Positions 47,793-57,081 of a stretch of DNA of 64,000 nt are shown here, one piece after another (the first letter of the stretch is position 1; every line of letters begins with the position of its first letter). The DNA comes from Bradyrhizobium sp. WBOS07. Lineage in GTDB: Bacteria > Pseudomonadota > Alphaproteobacteria > Rhizobiales > Xanthobacteraceae. Where the stretch lies: positions 806,001 to 870,000 of the forward strand of contig NZ_CP029008.1 of NCBI RefSeq assembly GCF_024585165.1, written 5' to 3'. Below the pieces are notes generated by a model that was not told the origin of the DNA, did no database searches, and saw only the letters and a list, made by a program, of their open reading frames with translations. A program made the translations under genes and the position numbers.

Positions 47793-48971
47793 TCAGTCGC
47801 GCGCGATGCACATCGCGATACCCATGCCGCCGCCGATGCACAGCGTGGCGAGGCCCTTCTTCGAATCGCGCTTCTGCATTTCGTGCAGCAGCGTCACCAG
47901 CACGCGCGCACCGGACGCACCGACCGGATGGCCGATCGCGATCGCGCCGCCATTGACGTTGACCTTGGAGGTGTCCCAGCCGAGGTCCTTGTTGACGGCA
48001 CAGGCCTGGGCCGCGAAGGCTTCGTTGGCCTCGATCAGATCGAGATCGCCGACATTCCAGCCCGCCTTCTTCAGCGCGGCGCGTGAAGCCGGGATCGGGC
48101 CCGAGCCCATGATCTTGGGATCGACGCCGGCCTGCGCCCAGGAGACGATTCGCGCCAGCGGCTTCTTGCCTTCCTTGGCCGCCTGCTTGGCGGTCATCAG
48201 CACCACGGCGGCAGCGCCGTCATTGATGCCGGATGCAGAGCCCGCGGTGACCGTGCCATCCTTCTCGAAGGCGGGACGGAGCTTGGCCATCGCGTCGAGC
48301 GTTGCGCCGTGACGCGGATATTCGTCGGCGCTGACGACGACGTCGCCCTTGCGGGTCTTGATGGTGACGGGAACGATCTCGTCGTTGAACTTGCCGGCCT
48401 TCTGCGCCGCCTCGGCCTTCTGCTGCGAGGCCACCGCGAACTCGTCCTGCTGGACGCGGGTGATCTGCCATTGCCGCGCGACGTTCTCGGCGGTGTTGCC
48501 CATGTGGTAGCCGTTGAAGGCATCCCACAGACCGTCCTTGATCATCGTGTCGACGAACTCGACGGGGCCCATCTTGACGCCGCCGCGCAGATACTGGGCG
48601 TGCGGGGCCATGCTCATGGATTCCTGGCCGCCGGCAACCACGATCTCGGAATCGCCGTTGAGCAGCGCCTGGTAGCCGAGCGCAACCGTGCGCAGGCCCG
48701 AGCCGCAAAGCTGGTTGACGCCCCAGGCCGGGCTCTCCACCGGGATGCCAGCGCCGATCGAGGCCTGACGGGCCGGGTTCTGGCCCTGGGCTGCGGTCAG
48801 GATCTGCCCCATGATGACCTCCGAGACCCGGCCGGGCTCGATGCCACCGCGCTCCAATGCCGCCTTGATGGCGATGGCGCCGAGATCGTGGGCGGGAAGG
48901 GTCGCGAACGCTCCGTTGAAGCTACCGACCGGGGTGCGGGCGGCGCTGACGATGACGACATCGTCTGACAT
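47793..48971 (-). CDS. phaA: Acetyl-CoA acetyltransferase (beta-ketothiolase)
   Basis: PhaA of 392 residues, condensing two acetyl-CoA into acetoacetyl-CoA, the first PHB step. The nucleophilic Cys89 is in NQLCGSGLR; the His in [14 protein letters not shown] and the second Cys in CIGGGMG complete the active site. ATG 48971 (MSDDVVIV) is preferred to one two codons upstream. It is divergent from phaR over 318 bases. Confidence 0.96.
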   Translation of the reverse strand: MSDDVVIVSAARTPVGSFNGAFATLPAHDLGAIAIKAALERGGIEPGRVSEVIMGQILTAAQGQNPARQASIGAGIPVESPAWGVNQLCGSGLRTVALGYQALLNGDSEIVVAGGQESMSMAPHAQYLRGGVKMGPVEFVDTMIKDGLWDAFNGYHMGNTAENVARQWQITRVQQDEFAVASQQKAEAAQKAGKFNDEIVPVTIKTRKGDVVVSADEYPRHGATLDAMAKLRPAFEKDGTVTAGSASGINDGAAAVVLMTAKQAAKEGKKPLARIVSWAQAGVDPKIMGSGPIPASRAALKKAGWNVGDLDLIEANEAFAAQACAVNKDLGWDTSKVNVNGGAIAIGHPVGASGARVLVTLLHEMQKRDSKKGLATLCIGGGMGIAMCIARD

Positions 48972-49289
48972 GGGCATCTCCTGAGGCTTGTGGTTCTTTG
49001 AATGGGGGCAGGCGGGGCTCTACGAAACCGCTCGCCAGTGTCGTGAGCCATCCTGTTAACGTCGTTGAGGCATGTCAATCGGCCGGCGACCGAATTCATG
49101 CCGCAGCGCATTCAAAATAGCGTTCTTGGCGCTTTCGCAAGCAAGATTTTGCTCTGCGATTAACCGTGCCGCACAAAACGGTAGCGTGACCCCTTTGAAA
49201 ATGCTTATTTTGTTGCGTTGCGTACTCTTCCCGCCCTGCGGCATGGCCCGCCGGGTTCCCGTTCTCCGCGTCCTTGCAAGTGAGAGCCC
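48972..49289. other. Divergent phaA-phaR intergenic region
   Basis: The 318 bases must contain both promoters and probably a PhaR site. The stretch 49110-49240 is relatively AT-rich. I see no perfect match to the CTGC-N3/4-GCAG type of PhaR site described in Rhodobacter and Paracoccus; GTTGCGTTGCG at 49213-49223 is a weak direct repeat. No gene is seen. Confidence 0.35.
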
Positions 49290-49880
49290 ATGGCGAAATC
49301 AGACCAACCCACCACCATCAAGAAATACGCGAACCGCCGGCTCTATAACACCGGGACCAGCACCTACGTGACGCTGGAAGACCTCGCCGCGATGGTCAAG
49401 GAAGGCGAGGATTTCCTGGTCTATGACGCCAAGACCGGCGACGACATCACCCGCTCGGTGCTCGCCCAGATCATCTTCGAGCAGGAGAACAAGGCCGGCC
49501 AGAACCTGCTCCCGACCACCTTCCTGCGCCAGCTGATCCGCTTCTACGGCGACAGCATGCAGATGGTGGTGCCGAAATATCTGGAGCAGTCGATCGCGAC
49601 CCTGACCCAGGAGCAAGAGAAGTTCCGCAAGCAGATCGCCAACACGCTGTCCGGCACTCCTTTTGCTCCCTTGGAAGAACAAGTTCGTCGCAACATGGAG
49701 CTGTTCCAGCAGACCTTCTCGATGTTCAAGCCCTTCGTCCCGCCGCGCCCGGCGACCGCCGCCGAGGCGGAGTCCGAAGCGAATGCCGAAGCGCCGAAGG
49801 ACAGCAACATCGACGATTTGCGCCAGCAGATGAAGGAAATGCAGGAGCGCCTGGAGCGGATGTCGAAGAAGGAGGAGTAG
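49290..49880 (+). CDS. phaR: Polyhydroxyalkanoate synthesis repressor PhaR
   Basis: PhaR of 196 residues. The N-terminal DNA-binding domain (KKYANRRLYNTGTSTYVTLE, residues 9-28) and the following PHB-accumulation regulatory domain (RQLIRFYGDSMQMVVPKYLE) are typical. The C-terminus is acidic with a coiled coil (DDLRQQMKEMQERLERMSKK). It binds both PHB granules and promoters of phasin genes, releasing repression when polymer accumulates. It is divergent from phaA and phaB. Confidence 0.96.
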   Translation: MAKSDQPTTIKKYANRRLYNTGTSTYVTLEDLAAMVKEGEDFLVYDAKTGDDITRSVLAQIIFEQENKAGQNLLPTTFLRQLIRFYGDSMQMVVPKYLEQSIATLTQEQEKFRKQIANTLSGTPFAPLEEQVRRNMELFQQTFSMFKPFVPPRPATAAEAESEANAEAPKDSNIDDLRQQMKEMQERLERMSKKEE

Positions 49881-49921
49881 CTTCCTTCGTCCCGGCACCC
49901 GATTGAGCCGGAGAATACAGA

Positions 49922-50539
49922 ATGTCCGACCGAAGCTCCCATTGGGACAGCGTCTACGCCACCAAGGGCGAGGACGAGGTCAGCTGGTTTCAGGATAGCC
50001 CATCGACCTCGCTCGCGATGATCCGAGCGAGCAATCCCGATCGCGGATCGGCCATCATCGATATCGGCGGCGGCGCTTCGCGTCTGGTCGATGCGCTGTT
50101 GGCTGACGGATATCGCGACGTCGCTGTGCTGGATCTTTCCGCACATGCGCTTGACACGGCGAAGAAGCGCATCGGCGCTGCCGCTTCGATGGTCGACTGG
50201 ATCGTTGCCGATGCCACCAGTTGGCAGCCGGCAAAGACCTACGAGGTCTGGCACGACCGCGCCGCGTTCCACTTCCTGACCGACCCGCGCGACAGGGCGG
50301 CTTACGTCGAGCGATTGCGGTCGGCGGTTGCGCCGGGCGGCCACGTCATCATCGCGACCTTTGCGCCCGATGGTCCGGAGAAATGCAGCGGCCTGCCGGT
50401 GCAGCGCCATGACAGCGCCAGCCTCAAAGCCGAGCTCGGGCCGGAGTTCGAGCTGATCGAGACCCGCAGCGAGATGCACCAGACGCCGTGGGATTCGACG
50501 CAGGCGTTTCAGTTCAGCCGGTTTCGGAAGCGCAGATAG
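49922..50539 (+). CDS. SAM-dependent methyltransferase, class I
   Basis: A 205-residue class I methyltransferase. The start HWDSVYATKGEDEVSWFQ is characteristic of a small rhizobial family; the SAM loop is IIDIGGGASRLVDALL, motif II is VAVLDLSAHAL, and motif IV is VWHDRAAFHFLTDP. It lies 41 bases after phaR on the same strand and may be co-transcribed, without an obvious link to PHB. Substrate unknown. Confidence 0.9.
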   Translation: MSDRSSHWDSVYATKGEDEVSWFQDSPSTSLAMIRASNPDRGSAIIDIGGGASRLVDALLADGYRDVAVLDLSAHALDTAKKRIGAAASMVDWIVADATSWQPAKTYEVWHDRAAFHFLTDPRDRAAYVERLRSAVAPGGHVIIATFAPDGPEKCSGLPVQRHDSASLKAELGPEFELIETRSEMHQTPWDSTQAFQFSRFRKRR

Positions 50540-50543
50540 CTCC

Positions 50544-50627
50544 CGTCATGGCCGGGCTTGTCCCGGCCATCCACGCACCACGGCGTCCTCAGAAGAACGT
50601 GGATGCCCGGGACAAGCCCGGGCATGT
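50544..50627. repeat. Dispersed palindromic repeat, GTCATGGCCGGG family, copy 2
   Basis: Ends CGTCATGGCCGGGCTTGTCC and GGACAAGCCCGGGCATG are inverted around an ATCCACG / CGTGGAT inner pair. It fills the gap between the convergent methyltransferase and aminotransferase genes, where it could end transcripts from both sides. Confidence 0.75.
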
Positions 50628-50645
50628 CGAGGGGAAATTGCGGGT

Positions 50646-51533
50646 TCAAGCCGCCAGCTTTACCGCATGCGCAAAGTCCCAATAGAGCTTTCGCGCCCTG
50701 GCGTAGAGCGGACCCGGCTTCAGCTCGCGCTCGTCGATGCGCATCACCGGAGCGACCTTGGCGAAATTGCCGGTGGAGAAGATTTCGTCGGCCGCGAGGA
50801 AATCGGCATAGCGCAACGTCTTCTCGACCACATTGACGCCGTCGCCGCGAAGCAGCCCGATAACGCGCTGGCGCGTGATGCCGTTGAGGAACGTGCCGTT
50901 GGGAGCCGGCGTATAGACCACGCCGTCCTTGGCCATGAACACGTTGGAATTGCCGAACTCGGCGACGTTGCCGAGCATGTCCAGCATCAGCGCGTTCTGA
51001 AAGCCGCGCGAGGCGGCTTCCGCCAGCGCACGCGAATTGTTCGGATAGAGGCAGGCCGCCTTCGCCTCGACCGGCGCGCATTCGGCGGTCGGGCGGCGGA
51101 ACGGCGACAGGGTGACGGCGTTGCCGACCGGCTTTGGCATCGGCGCCTCGTAGATGCACAGGCACCAATTGGTGGTCTCCGGGTCGAACAGCACGCCGCC
51201 GCCCGAACCGTTCTGCGCCCAATACATTGGACGGACGTAGAGCTCGGCATTGGCCGCAAAGCGCGCAATGCCCTCGCGCGCAAGCCCGAGCCAGGTGTCG
51301 GTATCGACCACCGGCTTCAGGCCGAAACTGATCGCAGATTGATTGGCGCGCGCGAGGTGACGGTCGAGATCGGGCGCGACGCCCTCGAACGCGCGCGCAC
51401 CATCGAATACCACCGAGCCGAGCCAGGCCGCGTGCGTGCGAGGGCCCATGATCGGCACGTTGCCGTCATGCCATTTGCCCTCGAAGAAGGTCCAGCTCGG
51501 CGAATATTCGATCGGCTTCTTGATCTCGGCCAT
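50646..51533 (-). CDS. Branched-chain-amino-acid aminotransferase-like PLP enzyme
   Basis: A 295-residue fold-type IV PLP aminotransferase of the IlvE/D-amino-acid transaminase group. It has WLGSVVFDGARAFEG, RPMYWAQ, the Lys-containing EAKAACLYPNNSRAL block (Schiff-base Lys expected there), and EFGNSNVFMAKDG. The start at ATG 51533 (MAEIKKP) is supported by the family N-terminus; an upstream frame to 51896 is spurious. It probably interconverts branched-chain amino and keto acids, but a D-amino-acid role cannot be excluded. Confidence 0.9.
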   Translation of the reverse strand: MAEIKKPIEYSPSWTFFEGKWHDGNVPIMGPRTHAAWLGSVVFDGARAFEGVAPDLDRHLARANQSAISFGLKPVVDTDTWLGLAREGIARFAANAELYVRPMYWAQNGSGGGVLFDPETTNWCLCIYEAPMPKPVGNAVTLSPFRRPTAECAPVEAKAACLYPNNSRALAEAASRGFQNALMLDMLGNVAEFGNSNVFMAKDGVVYTPAPNGTFLNGITRQRVIGLLRGDGVNVVEKTLRYADFLAADEIFSTGNFAKVAPVMRIDERELKPGPLYARARKLYWDFAHAVKLAA

Positions 51534-51667
51534 GACGGCCTCCCCTTGGAAATATAAGGGCACTATTGTCCCAATTCCTAAACGATTTGCTGTCGGGCCA
51601 GCACTCTCTCCTGGCGGGTAAAACGCGCCAAACAGGCTATAATGCGGGCAATGATACGGAGATTGCC

Positions 51668-52603
51668 ATGCCGCTCGATCCGCTCGCAAAGCGCTTGTTG
51701 ACCATGATGGCCGCGGCCGCGCCGCAGGCGAAAAGCCGGCCGAGCGTGGAGGCGCGGCGGCAATCGCTGGCCAAGCTGATGCAGTTCGCGCGCGCGGATG
51801 CGCCCGATGTGACGACGCGCGACGGCGTGCTGCCCGGCCGCGACGGCGATCTGCTTTATCGCCTCTACACGCCTGCAAATGCCGACGAGGTTGCACCGGG
51901 CTTCGTGTTCTTTCACGGCGGCGGCCTCGTCGCCGGCGGCATTGCCACGCATGACCGCATCGCGGCGGCGCTGGCGCATGCCACCGGCTGCCGTCTTATT
52001 TCCGTCAATTACCGGCTCGCGCCGGAGCATAGGTTTCCTGCCGCCGTCGACGATGCCATTGCCGCCACCGAATGGGTCGCGCGCGAGGCCGCATCGCTCG
52101 GCATCGACGCGGACCGCCTGGTGGTCGGCGGCGATTCCGCCGGTGCAACGCTCGCCGCGATCGTGTGCCAGGAGGCGGCACAGACCGCGGGCCTTGCCAT
52201 CGCCGCACAATGCCTGATCTGCCCGGTGCTGGATTTCGAGGAAACCTCGCCGTCACGCGAGGCCTTTGCCGAGGGCCATCTGATCGACCGCGTCACGATC
52301 GAGGCCGATCTTTCCGACTATCTGCCTGAGGGCGTCGACACGGCCGATCCCCGCGTGTCTCCGCTGCGCGCCACACGGCTCACAGGCCTGCCGACCGCGA
52401 TCATCCACACCGCCGAGTACGACCCGATGCGCGATGAGGGCAATGCCTATGCCCGCAAGCTGCTCGCCGCAGGCGTCGCCGTCGAGCATGTCTGCCACGA
52501 CGGCATGGTTCACAATTTCCACGCCATGGGCGCGATCCTGCCGCAGGCACAGCTCGTGCTGTCGCAGATCGGCGAGCAGGTGCGGCGAGCGGTAGAGAGG
52601 TAG
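51668..52603 (+). CDS. Alpha/beta hydrolase, HSL-type esterase
   Basis: A 311-residue hormone-sensitive-lipase-family esterase. The oxyanion motif HGGG (residues 83-86) and nucleophile motif GGDSAG (Ser157) are clear, with Asp in EYDPMRDEG and His in DGMVHNF completing the triad. It has no signal peptide and should act in the cytoplasm on short acyl esters. ATG 51668 matches the family start. Substrate unknown. Confidence 0.92.
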   Translation: MPLDPLAKRLLTMMAAAAPQAKSRPSVEARRQSLAKLMQFARADAPDVTTRDGVLPGRDGDLLYRLYTPANADEVAPGFVFFHGGGLVAGGIATHDRIAAALAHATGCRLISVNYRLAPEHRFPAAVDDAIAATEWVAREAASLGIDADRLVVGGDSAGATLAAIVCQEAAQTAGLAIAAQCLICPVLDFEETSPSREAFAEGHLIDRVTIEADLSDYLPEGVDTADPRVSPLRATRLTGLPTAIIHTAEYDPMRDEGNAYARKLLAAGVAVEHVCHDGMVHNFHAMGAILPQAQLVLSQIGEQVRRAVER

Positions 52604-52604
52604 A

Positions 52605-52850
52605 TCACACCCGCGCGCCGAGCACGGCCCTGGCCGCCATGACATAGTCAGGCCAATGCGCGTCCGCATAACGCTCCGCCTGGCGGCCGCAGGTGACGTC
52701 GGGCGCATGCGCTGCGGCGATCATGCGCGCAAAGCGTTCTTCGGCAACCGTCGTGTCATCGCGCGCCGGCGCGGGTACCGCGGCCACGGCGGCCGGAGCG
52801 ACGGCGAGCCCTGCCATTCCGGCGAGCAGGATGCGGCGTGACGTGGTCAT
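52605..52850 (-). CDS. Small exported protein of unknown function
   Basis: An 81-residue protein with a signal peptide bearing a Tat-like SRR start (MTTSRRILLAGMAGLA) and cleavage near VAA/VPA. The mature part of about 55 residues is mostly helical with one Cys. The stop is 2 bases from the stop of the convergent esterase gene. It is divergent from the probable outer-membrane protein gene. Product unknown. Confidence 0.6.
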   Translation of the reverse strand: MTTSRRILLAGMAGLAVAPAAVAAVPAPARDDTTVAEERFARMIAAAHAPDVTCGRQAERYADAHWPDYVMAARAVLGARV

Positions 52851-53021
52851 GGCTGTCGTCCTCCATTGTTCCGGCCTGCTCCGGCCGGCGAGCGGGTCGG
52901 TGCAGTCACGCCAAGGTAGCCGCGCCCGTCGATGCAGTCCATGGCTCGCGGATGGCGCTTGACCGCGACAGCGATCACGTTCCATCTAGCGCGCGATTTC
53001 GCCCGCGCGTCGGATTGTCTC

Positions 53022-53927
53022 GTGTCTCCTCACCGCCCATCGTATCGTCCGAGTTTGCGCGCTGCCGCGATGGGACTGGCCTGCCTGACGATTTCGGTCA
53101 GCGCCGCCTACTCCGCCGAAGATGAAGAGGATGCAGCAGCGCAACCTGCCGTCCCGAACCTCTATCTCGATCTGCGCACGAGCTATGCGTCGGTTCCGGC
53201 AGGGACGCTCGGACTCGGTTTCGGCACCAGCTCGCTATCGGCCGCGCTGCAAGCCCTGGCGGTGCGCAGAGGCGCAACGTTGCCGAACGGTCTGCCGGCC
53301 GCGAAATCGATTGCCGTCGACCTGCCGCTCACCGTCGACGTCGACGACCGCGTCTCGCTTTATGGCGGCGTGTCAGGCTCGACGACCGACATTGGCGACG
53401 GCTGGTCGAGGTTCGACATCACGAGCTGGAACATCGGCGTGCAGGCCGACCTCTACCGGCAGGATGGCGGCGCAATTCCGACCATCACGCTGCAATCGAC
53501 CTTGACGCAATCTGTGCCGAACGATCACGGCATGACGAATTCGCTGAACAACATCCTGGAATTCGACTACGCGCTCGACGAGGACGAGACGCGGGGCTGG
53601 CTGACCGGCGTGCAGCATACCTACACCACCATCGCCAGCCCATTCGCCAGCATCCGGCCGAACACGATCCTCTATGCCGGCGGCTATTACCAATGGCCGA
53701 GCAACTGGAAATTCACCGGACGCCTTGGCATGCAGTCGTTCGGCGGCGCGCAGCTGGCGGGCCGGGCGCTTGCGGAATCCTTCATGCAGCCGATCCTGCG
53801 GCTCGACCTTGATCGCATGGACGACAACGACAATCGCCTGTTCGGCATCACCGCACAGATCGCCTGGACCCCGAAGCCGTCTTACCAGCTGACCCTGCGA
53901 ACGCCGCTCTACGCGATCCGCAACTGA
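53022..53927 (+). CDS. Probable outer-membrane beta-barrel protein
   Basis: A protein of about 301 residues with a signal-like segment (AAAMGLACLTISVSAAYSAEDEE) and an acidic mature start, then alternating beta-rich stretches with regular aromatic residues (NLYLDLRTSYASV, RVSLYGGVSGSTTD, NTILYAGGYYQWPS, NWKFTGRLGMQSFG) and a C-terminal strand ending YQLTLRTPLYAIRN. This fits a small outer-membrane barrel. The start is uncertain: GTG 53022 gives a normal n-region, ATG 53070 a very short one, and the frame is open to 52932. It is not recognised as a named family. Confidence 0.65.
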   Translation: MSPHRPSYRPSLRAAAMGLACLTISVSAAYSAEDEEDAAAQPAVPNLYLDLRTSYASVPAGTLGLGFGTSSLSAALQALAVRRGATLPNGLPAAKSIAVDLPLTVDVDDRVSLYGGVSGSTTDIGDGWSRFDITSWNIGVQADLYRQDGGAIPTITLQSTLTQSVPNDHGMTNSLNNILEFDYALDEDETRGWLTGVQHTYTTIASPFASIRPNTILYAGGYYQWPSNWKFTGRLGMQSFGGAQLAGRALAESFMQPILRLDLDRMDDNDNRLFGITAQIAWTPKPSYQLTLRTPLYAIRN

Positions 53928-54008
53928 CGGCGCCGATCGCATCCGCAAACGCGTGACGAGCGCGCAGATCGCCTGCAAGCAAGGCAGCGGATTGATCGAA
54001 GGACGCAG

Positions 54009-55178
54009 CTATTGCGGCGGCACCGAAGCGTCGGACGCGCCCTTGGGATTTGCGACGTCATCGACGGCGAGCTTCAGCGGCTCACCGGTCGCAAGGAACG
54101 ACGACAGCGCCGCCTCGAACGGAGCCGGATCGAGCCCGCGCGCCTTCAGCCATTCGGGCTCGTAATAGGTTTGCCGGTAGCGCTCGCCGGAATCGCAGAT
54201 CAACGTCACCAGCGACCCCACGATGTTGGCCTGGCGCATCTCTGAGGCCAGCCGGCACAGCGCCAGGAAATTGGTGCCGGTGGAGCCGCCCACCGGACGG
54301 CGCAGCCGGCGCGACAACACGTTCATCGCCGCGATCGTGGCCGCGTCCGGAATCTTCATCATGCGGTCGACCACTTCGGGCACGAAGGAGGGCTCGCAAC
54401 GCGGCCGGCCGACGCCCTCGATCAGCGACGGACGATCGCAGACATGAGAGCGGTCCTGCGAGCGGAAGCAGTCGAAGAAAGCGGAATGCTCGACATCGGC
54501 AACGCACAGACGTGTCGGATATTGCCGATAGCGCAAATAGCGCCCGATCGTGGCCGAGGTGCCACCGGTGCCCGCGCCCATCACGATCCAGTCGGGCAGC
54601 GGGCGCCGCTCGCCCTGCAATTGCGTAAAGATCGACTCGGCGATGTTGTTGTTGCCGCGCCAGTCGGTGGCACGCTCGGCGAAGGTGAACTGGTCCATGT
54701 AGTGACCGTTCAGGCGCGAGGCGAGCGCGACGGCTTCCGCATAGAGCGCACGGCCATCGTCGATCAGGTGGCAATGGCCGCCATAGTGCTCGATCGCGGC
54801 GATCTTCTCCGCCGAGGTCGTGCGCGGCATCACGGCGTAGAAGGGGACCCCAATCATCTCTGCGAAATAGGCCTCCGACACCGCAGTCGATCCCGACGAG
54901 GCCTCGACCACAGGTGTGCCTTCACGGATGTGACCGTTGCAGAGCGCGTAGAGAAATAGCGATCGCGCCAGGCGATGCTTCAGGCTGCCGGTCGGATGGG
55001 TGGACTCGTCCTTCAGATAGATATCGATGCCCGATAGCGCCGGCACGATCAGCCGGATCAGATGCGTATCGGCGGTGCGGCACTGGTCGGCCTCGATCGC
55101 GGCGACGGCCTCGTCGACCCAGCCGCGCCGATAGGCAGGCCCGGCCGCGTTGCGGAAGGGAAGTGGGTCCATCGGCAT
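54009..55178 (-). CDS. PLP-dependent L-cysteine desulfhydrase-like / cysteine synthase-family protein
   Basis: A 389-residue fold-type II PLP enzyme. The Schiff-base Lys is in [11 protein letters not shown], the substrate loop in [11 protein letters not shown], and the phosphate-binding loop in [12 protein letters not shown]. The sequence style ([25 protein letters not shown]) is like Cds1-type cysteine desulfhydrases, which make pyruvate, sulfide and ammonia from cysteine. It is on the same strand as, and 59 bases after, the Lrp regulator that faces acdS, so regulator and enzyme are probably co-transcribed. Desulfhydrase versus synthase activity is not settled by sequence. ATG 55172 is an alternative start. 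Confidence 0.83.
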   Translation of the reverse strand: MPMDPLPFRNAAGPAYRRGWVDEAVAAIEADQCRTADTHLIRLIVPALSGIDIYLKDESTHPTGSLKHRLARSLFLYALCNGHIREGTPVVEASSGSTAVSEAYFAEMIGVPFYAVMPRTTSAEKIAAIEHYGGHCHLIDDGRALYAEAVALASRLNGHYMDQFTFAERATDWRGNNNIAESIFTQLQGERRPLPDWIVMGAGTGGTSATIGRYLRYRQYPTRLCVADVEHSAFFDCFRSQDRSHVCDRPSLIEGVGRPRCEPSFVPEVVDRMMKIPDAATIAAMNVLSRRLRRPVGGSTGTNFLALCRLASEMRQANIVGSLVTLICDSGERYRQTYYEPEWLKARGLDPAPFEAALSSFLATGEPLKLAVDDVANPKGASDASVPPQ

Positions 55179-55237
55179 GACCAGGCGATTCCTCGAAAAC
55201 TGACGTCCATCTAGCACGAGGCGCTTCGCGTACGCGC

Positions 55238-55702
55238 TCAAAATTCCAGCGGCGCGTTGTCCACGACCTCCTTCATCACGAAGAAGGTGCGGGTCTGGCG
55301 CACGCCGGGCAGTGCGATCAGTTGCTCGCCGTGGATGCGGTTGAAATCCTCCATGTCGCCGACGCGGATCTTCAGGAAATAGTCGAAGTCGCCGGCGACG
55401 AGGTGGCAATCGAGCACGAATTTCAACCTGGCGATCGCCTGCTCGAAGCTGGCGAAGCTCTCCGGCGTGGAGCGGTCGAGCACGACGCCGACCATCACCA
55501 GCGTGCCCTTCGCCACTTTCTTGGGAGCGACCATGGCGCGGACGGCCGCGATGAACCCGTCCTCGAACAGGCGCTGGGTCCGGCGGTGGCAGGTGGCGGG
55601 GCTGATCGCGACCGTCTCGGCCAGCTCGGCGTTACTGAGCCGCCCATTATTTTGCAATAATCTCAAGATCTTAAGGTCAATACGGTCCAGACGGGCTGAC
55701 AT
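55238..55702 (-). CDS. acdR: Lrp/AsnC-family regulator of the ACC deaminase gene
   Basis: A 154-residue Lrp/AsnC protein with an N-terminal helix-turn-helix ([38 protein letters not shown]) and a RAM ligand-binding domain ([19 protein letters not shown]). It is divergent from acdS, the arrangement known for AcdR/AcdB regulators that respond to ACC and control acdS. ATG 55702 is preferred over GTG 55717. The name follows from family and position. Confidence 0.88.
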   Translation of the reverse strand: MSARLDRIDLKILRLLQNNGRLSNAELAETVAISPATCHRRTQRLFEDGFIAAVRAMVAPKKVAKGTLVMVGVVLDRSTPESFASFEQAIARLKFVLDCHLVAGDFDYFLKIRVGDMEDFNRIHGEQLIALPGVRQTRTFFVMKEVVDNAPLEF

Positions 55703-55860
55703 GAAAGAAGCTTTCACTCACTGACAGAGTTATGGAAGAATTATTTGCCTATTGGGCCGATAGTGTAAGCAAAAGCGCAGTATGCGCGCAACATTCGGGA
55801 GCACATTTCGCTCGTGCGATGCTAGGCAGCTGCCGCCATCAACGCCAATCGGGATGACCC

Positions 55861-56877
55861 ATGAAGCTCGACAAATTTCCGCGCTATCCCCTGACCTTCG
55901 GCCCGACGCCCATCGAGAAGCTGGAGCGGCTGTCCAAGCACCTCGGCGGCAATGTCGAGATCTATGCCAAGCGCGAGGACTGCAATTCCGGCCTCGCCTA
56001 TGGCGGCAACAAGCTGCGCAAGCTCGAATACATCATCCCTGATGCGATCGCCTCCAACGCCGACACCCTGGTCTCGATCGGCGGCGTGCAGTCGAACCAC
56101 ACCCGCATGATCGCGGCGGTCGCGGCCAAGATCGGCATGAAGTGCCGCCTGGTGCAGGAAGCCTGGGTGCCGCACGAGGACGCCGTCTATGACCGCGTCG
56201 GCAACATCATGCTCTCGCGCATCATGGGCGCCGACGTGCGCCTGGTCGACGAGGGCTTCGACATCGGCATCCGCAAGAGCTGGGAGCAGGCGATCGAGGA
56301 AGTGAAGGCCGCGGGCGGCAAGCCTTACGCCATTCCCGCCGGCGCCTCCGTGCACAAATACGGCGGGCTCGGCTATGTCGGCTTCGCCGAGGAAGTGCGC
56401 AAGCAGGAAGCCGCGCTCGGCTTCAAGTTCGACTATATCATCGTCTGCACGGTGACCGGCTCGACCCATGCCGGCATGCTGGTCGGCTTCGCCGCCGATG
56501 GCCGCGCTCGCAAGGTGATCGGGATCGACGCCTCGTTCACGCCGGCGCAGACCAAAGCGCAGGTGCTCGAGATCGCGCAGAACACCGCCGGGCTCGTCGA
56601 GCTGGGCAAGCAGCTCGTTGCCGACGACGTCGTCCTGATCGAAGACTACGCCTATCCCGCCTATGGCGTGCCCTCGGAAGAGACCAAGGAGGCGATCCGC
56701 CTCAGCGCGCGTCTCGAAGGCATGATCACCGACCCCGTCTACGAGGGCAAGTCGATGCAGGGCCTGATTGACCTCGCGAAGAAGGGCTATTTCGAGAAGG
56801 GCGCGAAGATCCTCTACGCCCATCTCGGCGGCGCCCCCGCGCTGAACGGCTACGCCTACGCGTTCAGGAATGGGTGA
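55861..56877 (+). CDS. acdS: 1-aminocyclopropane-1-carboxylate deaminase
   Basis: AcdS of 338 residues, cleaving ACC, the plant ethylene precursor, into 2-oxobutanoate and ammonia; it lowers ethylene in roots and nodules. All residues used to tell true ACC deaminases from D-cysteine desulfhydrases are present at the reference positions: Lys51 (PLP), Ser78, Tyr268, Tyr294, Glu295 and Leu322. The cofactor loop is [11 protein letters not shown]. It is divergent from acdR over 158 bases. A palindromic repeat follows. Confidence 0.97.
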   Translation: MKLDKFPRYPLTFGPTPIEKLERLSKHLGGNVEIYAKREDCNSGLAYGGNKLRKLEYIIPDAIASNADTLVSIGGVQSNHTRMIAAVAAKIGMKCRLVQEAWVPHEDAVYDRVGNIMLSRIMGADVRLVDEGFDIGIRKSWEQAIEEVKAAGGKPYAIPAGASVHKYGGLGYVGFAEEVRKQEAALGFKFDYIIVCTVTGSTHAGMLVGFAADGRARKVIGIDASFTPAQTKAQVLEIAQNTAGLVELGKQLVADDVVLIEDYAYPAYGVPSEETKEAIRLSARLEGMITDPVYEGKSMQGLIDLAKKGYFEKGAKILYAHLGGAPALNGYAYAFRNG

Positions 56878-56909
56878 GTGAGGGCGTAGCTCTCGCCTTC
56901 TACACAGCT

Positions 56910-57065
56910 GTCGTCCCGGACAAGCGCGCCCTGAGCGCGCGCCGATCCGGGACCCATACGCCGCAGCAGTCGTTTTGCGACGGCTCGTGGTGGCCGGCCT
57001 GCCGTCACCACACCGGCCTGTGGTTATGGATCCCGGATCTGCGCTTCGCTTGTCCGGGATGACGG
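56910..57065. repeat. Long inverted repeat after acdS
   Basis: Outer arms GTCGTCCCGGACAAGCG and CGCTTGTCCGGGATGAC (one mismatch) at 56910-56926 and 57049-57065, with an inner pair GATCCGGGACCCATA / TATGGATCCCGGATC and a third inner pair around GGCCGG. It fills the gap between the convergent acdS and recQ ends and belongs to the CCGGAC type of palindromic repeats. Confidence 0.7.
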
Positions 57066-57081
57066 CGGGGGTTTTGGATTG

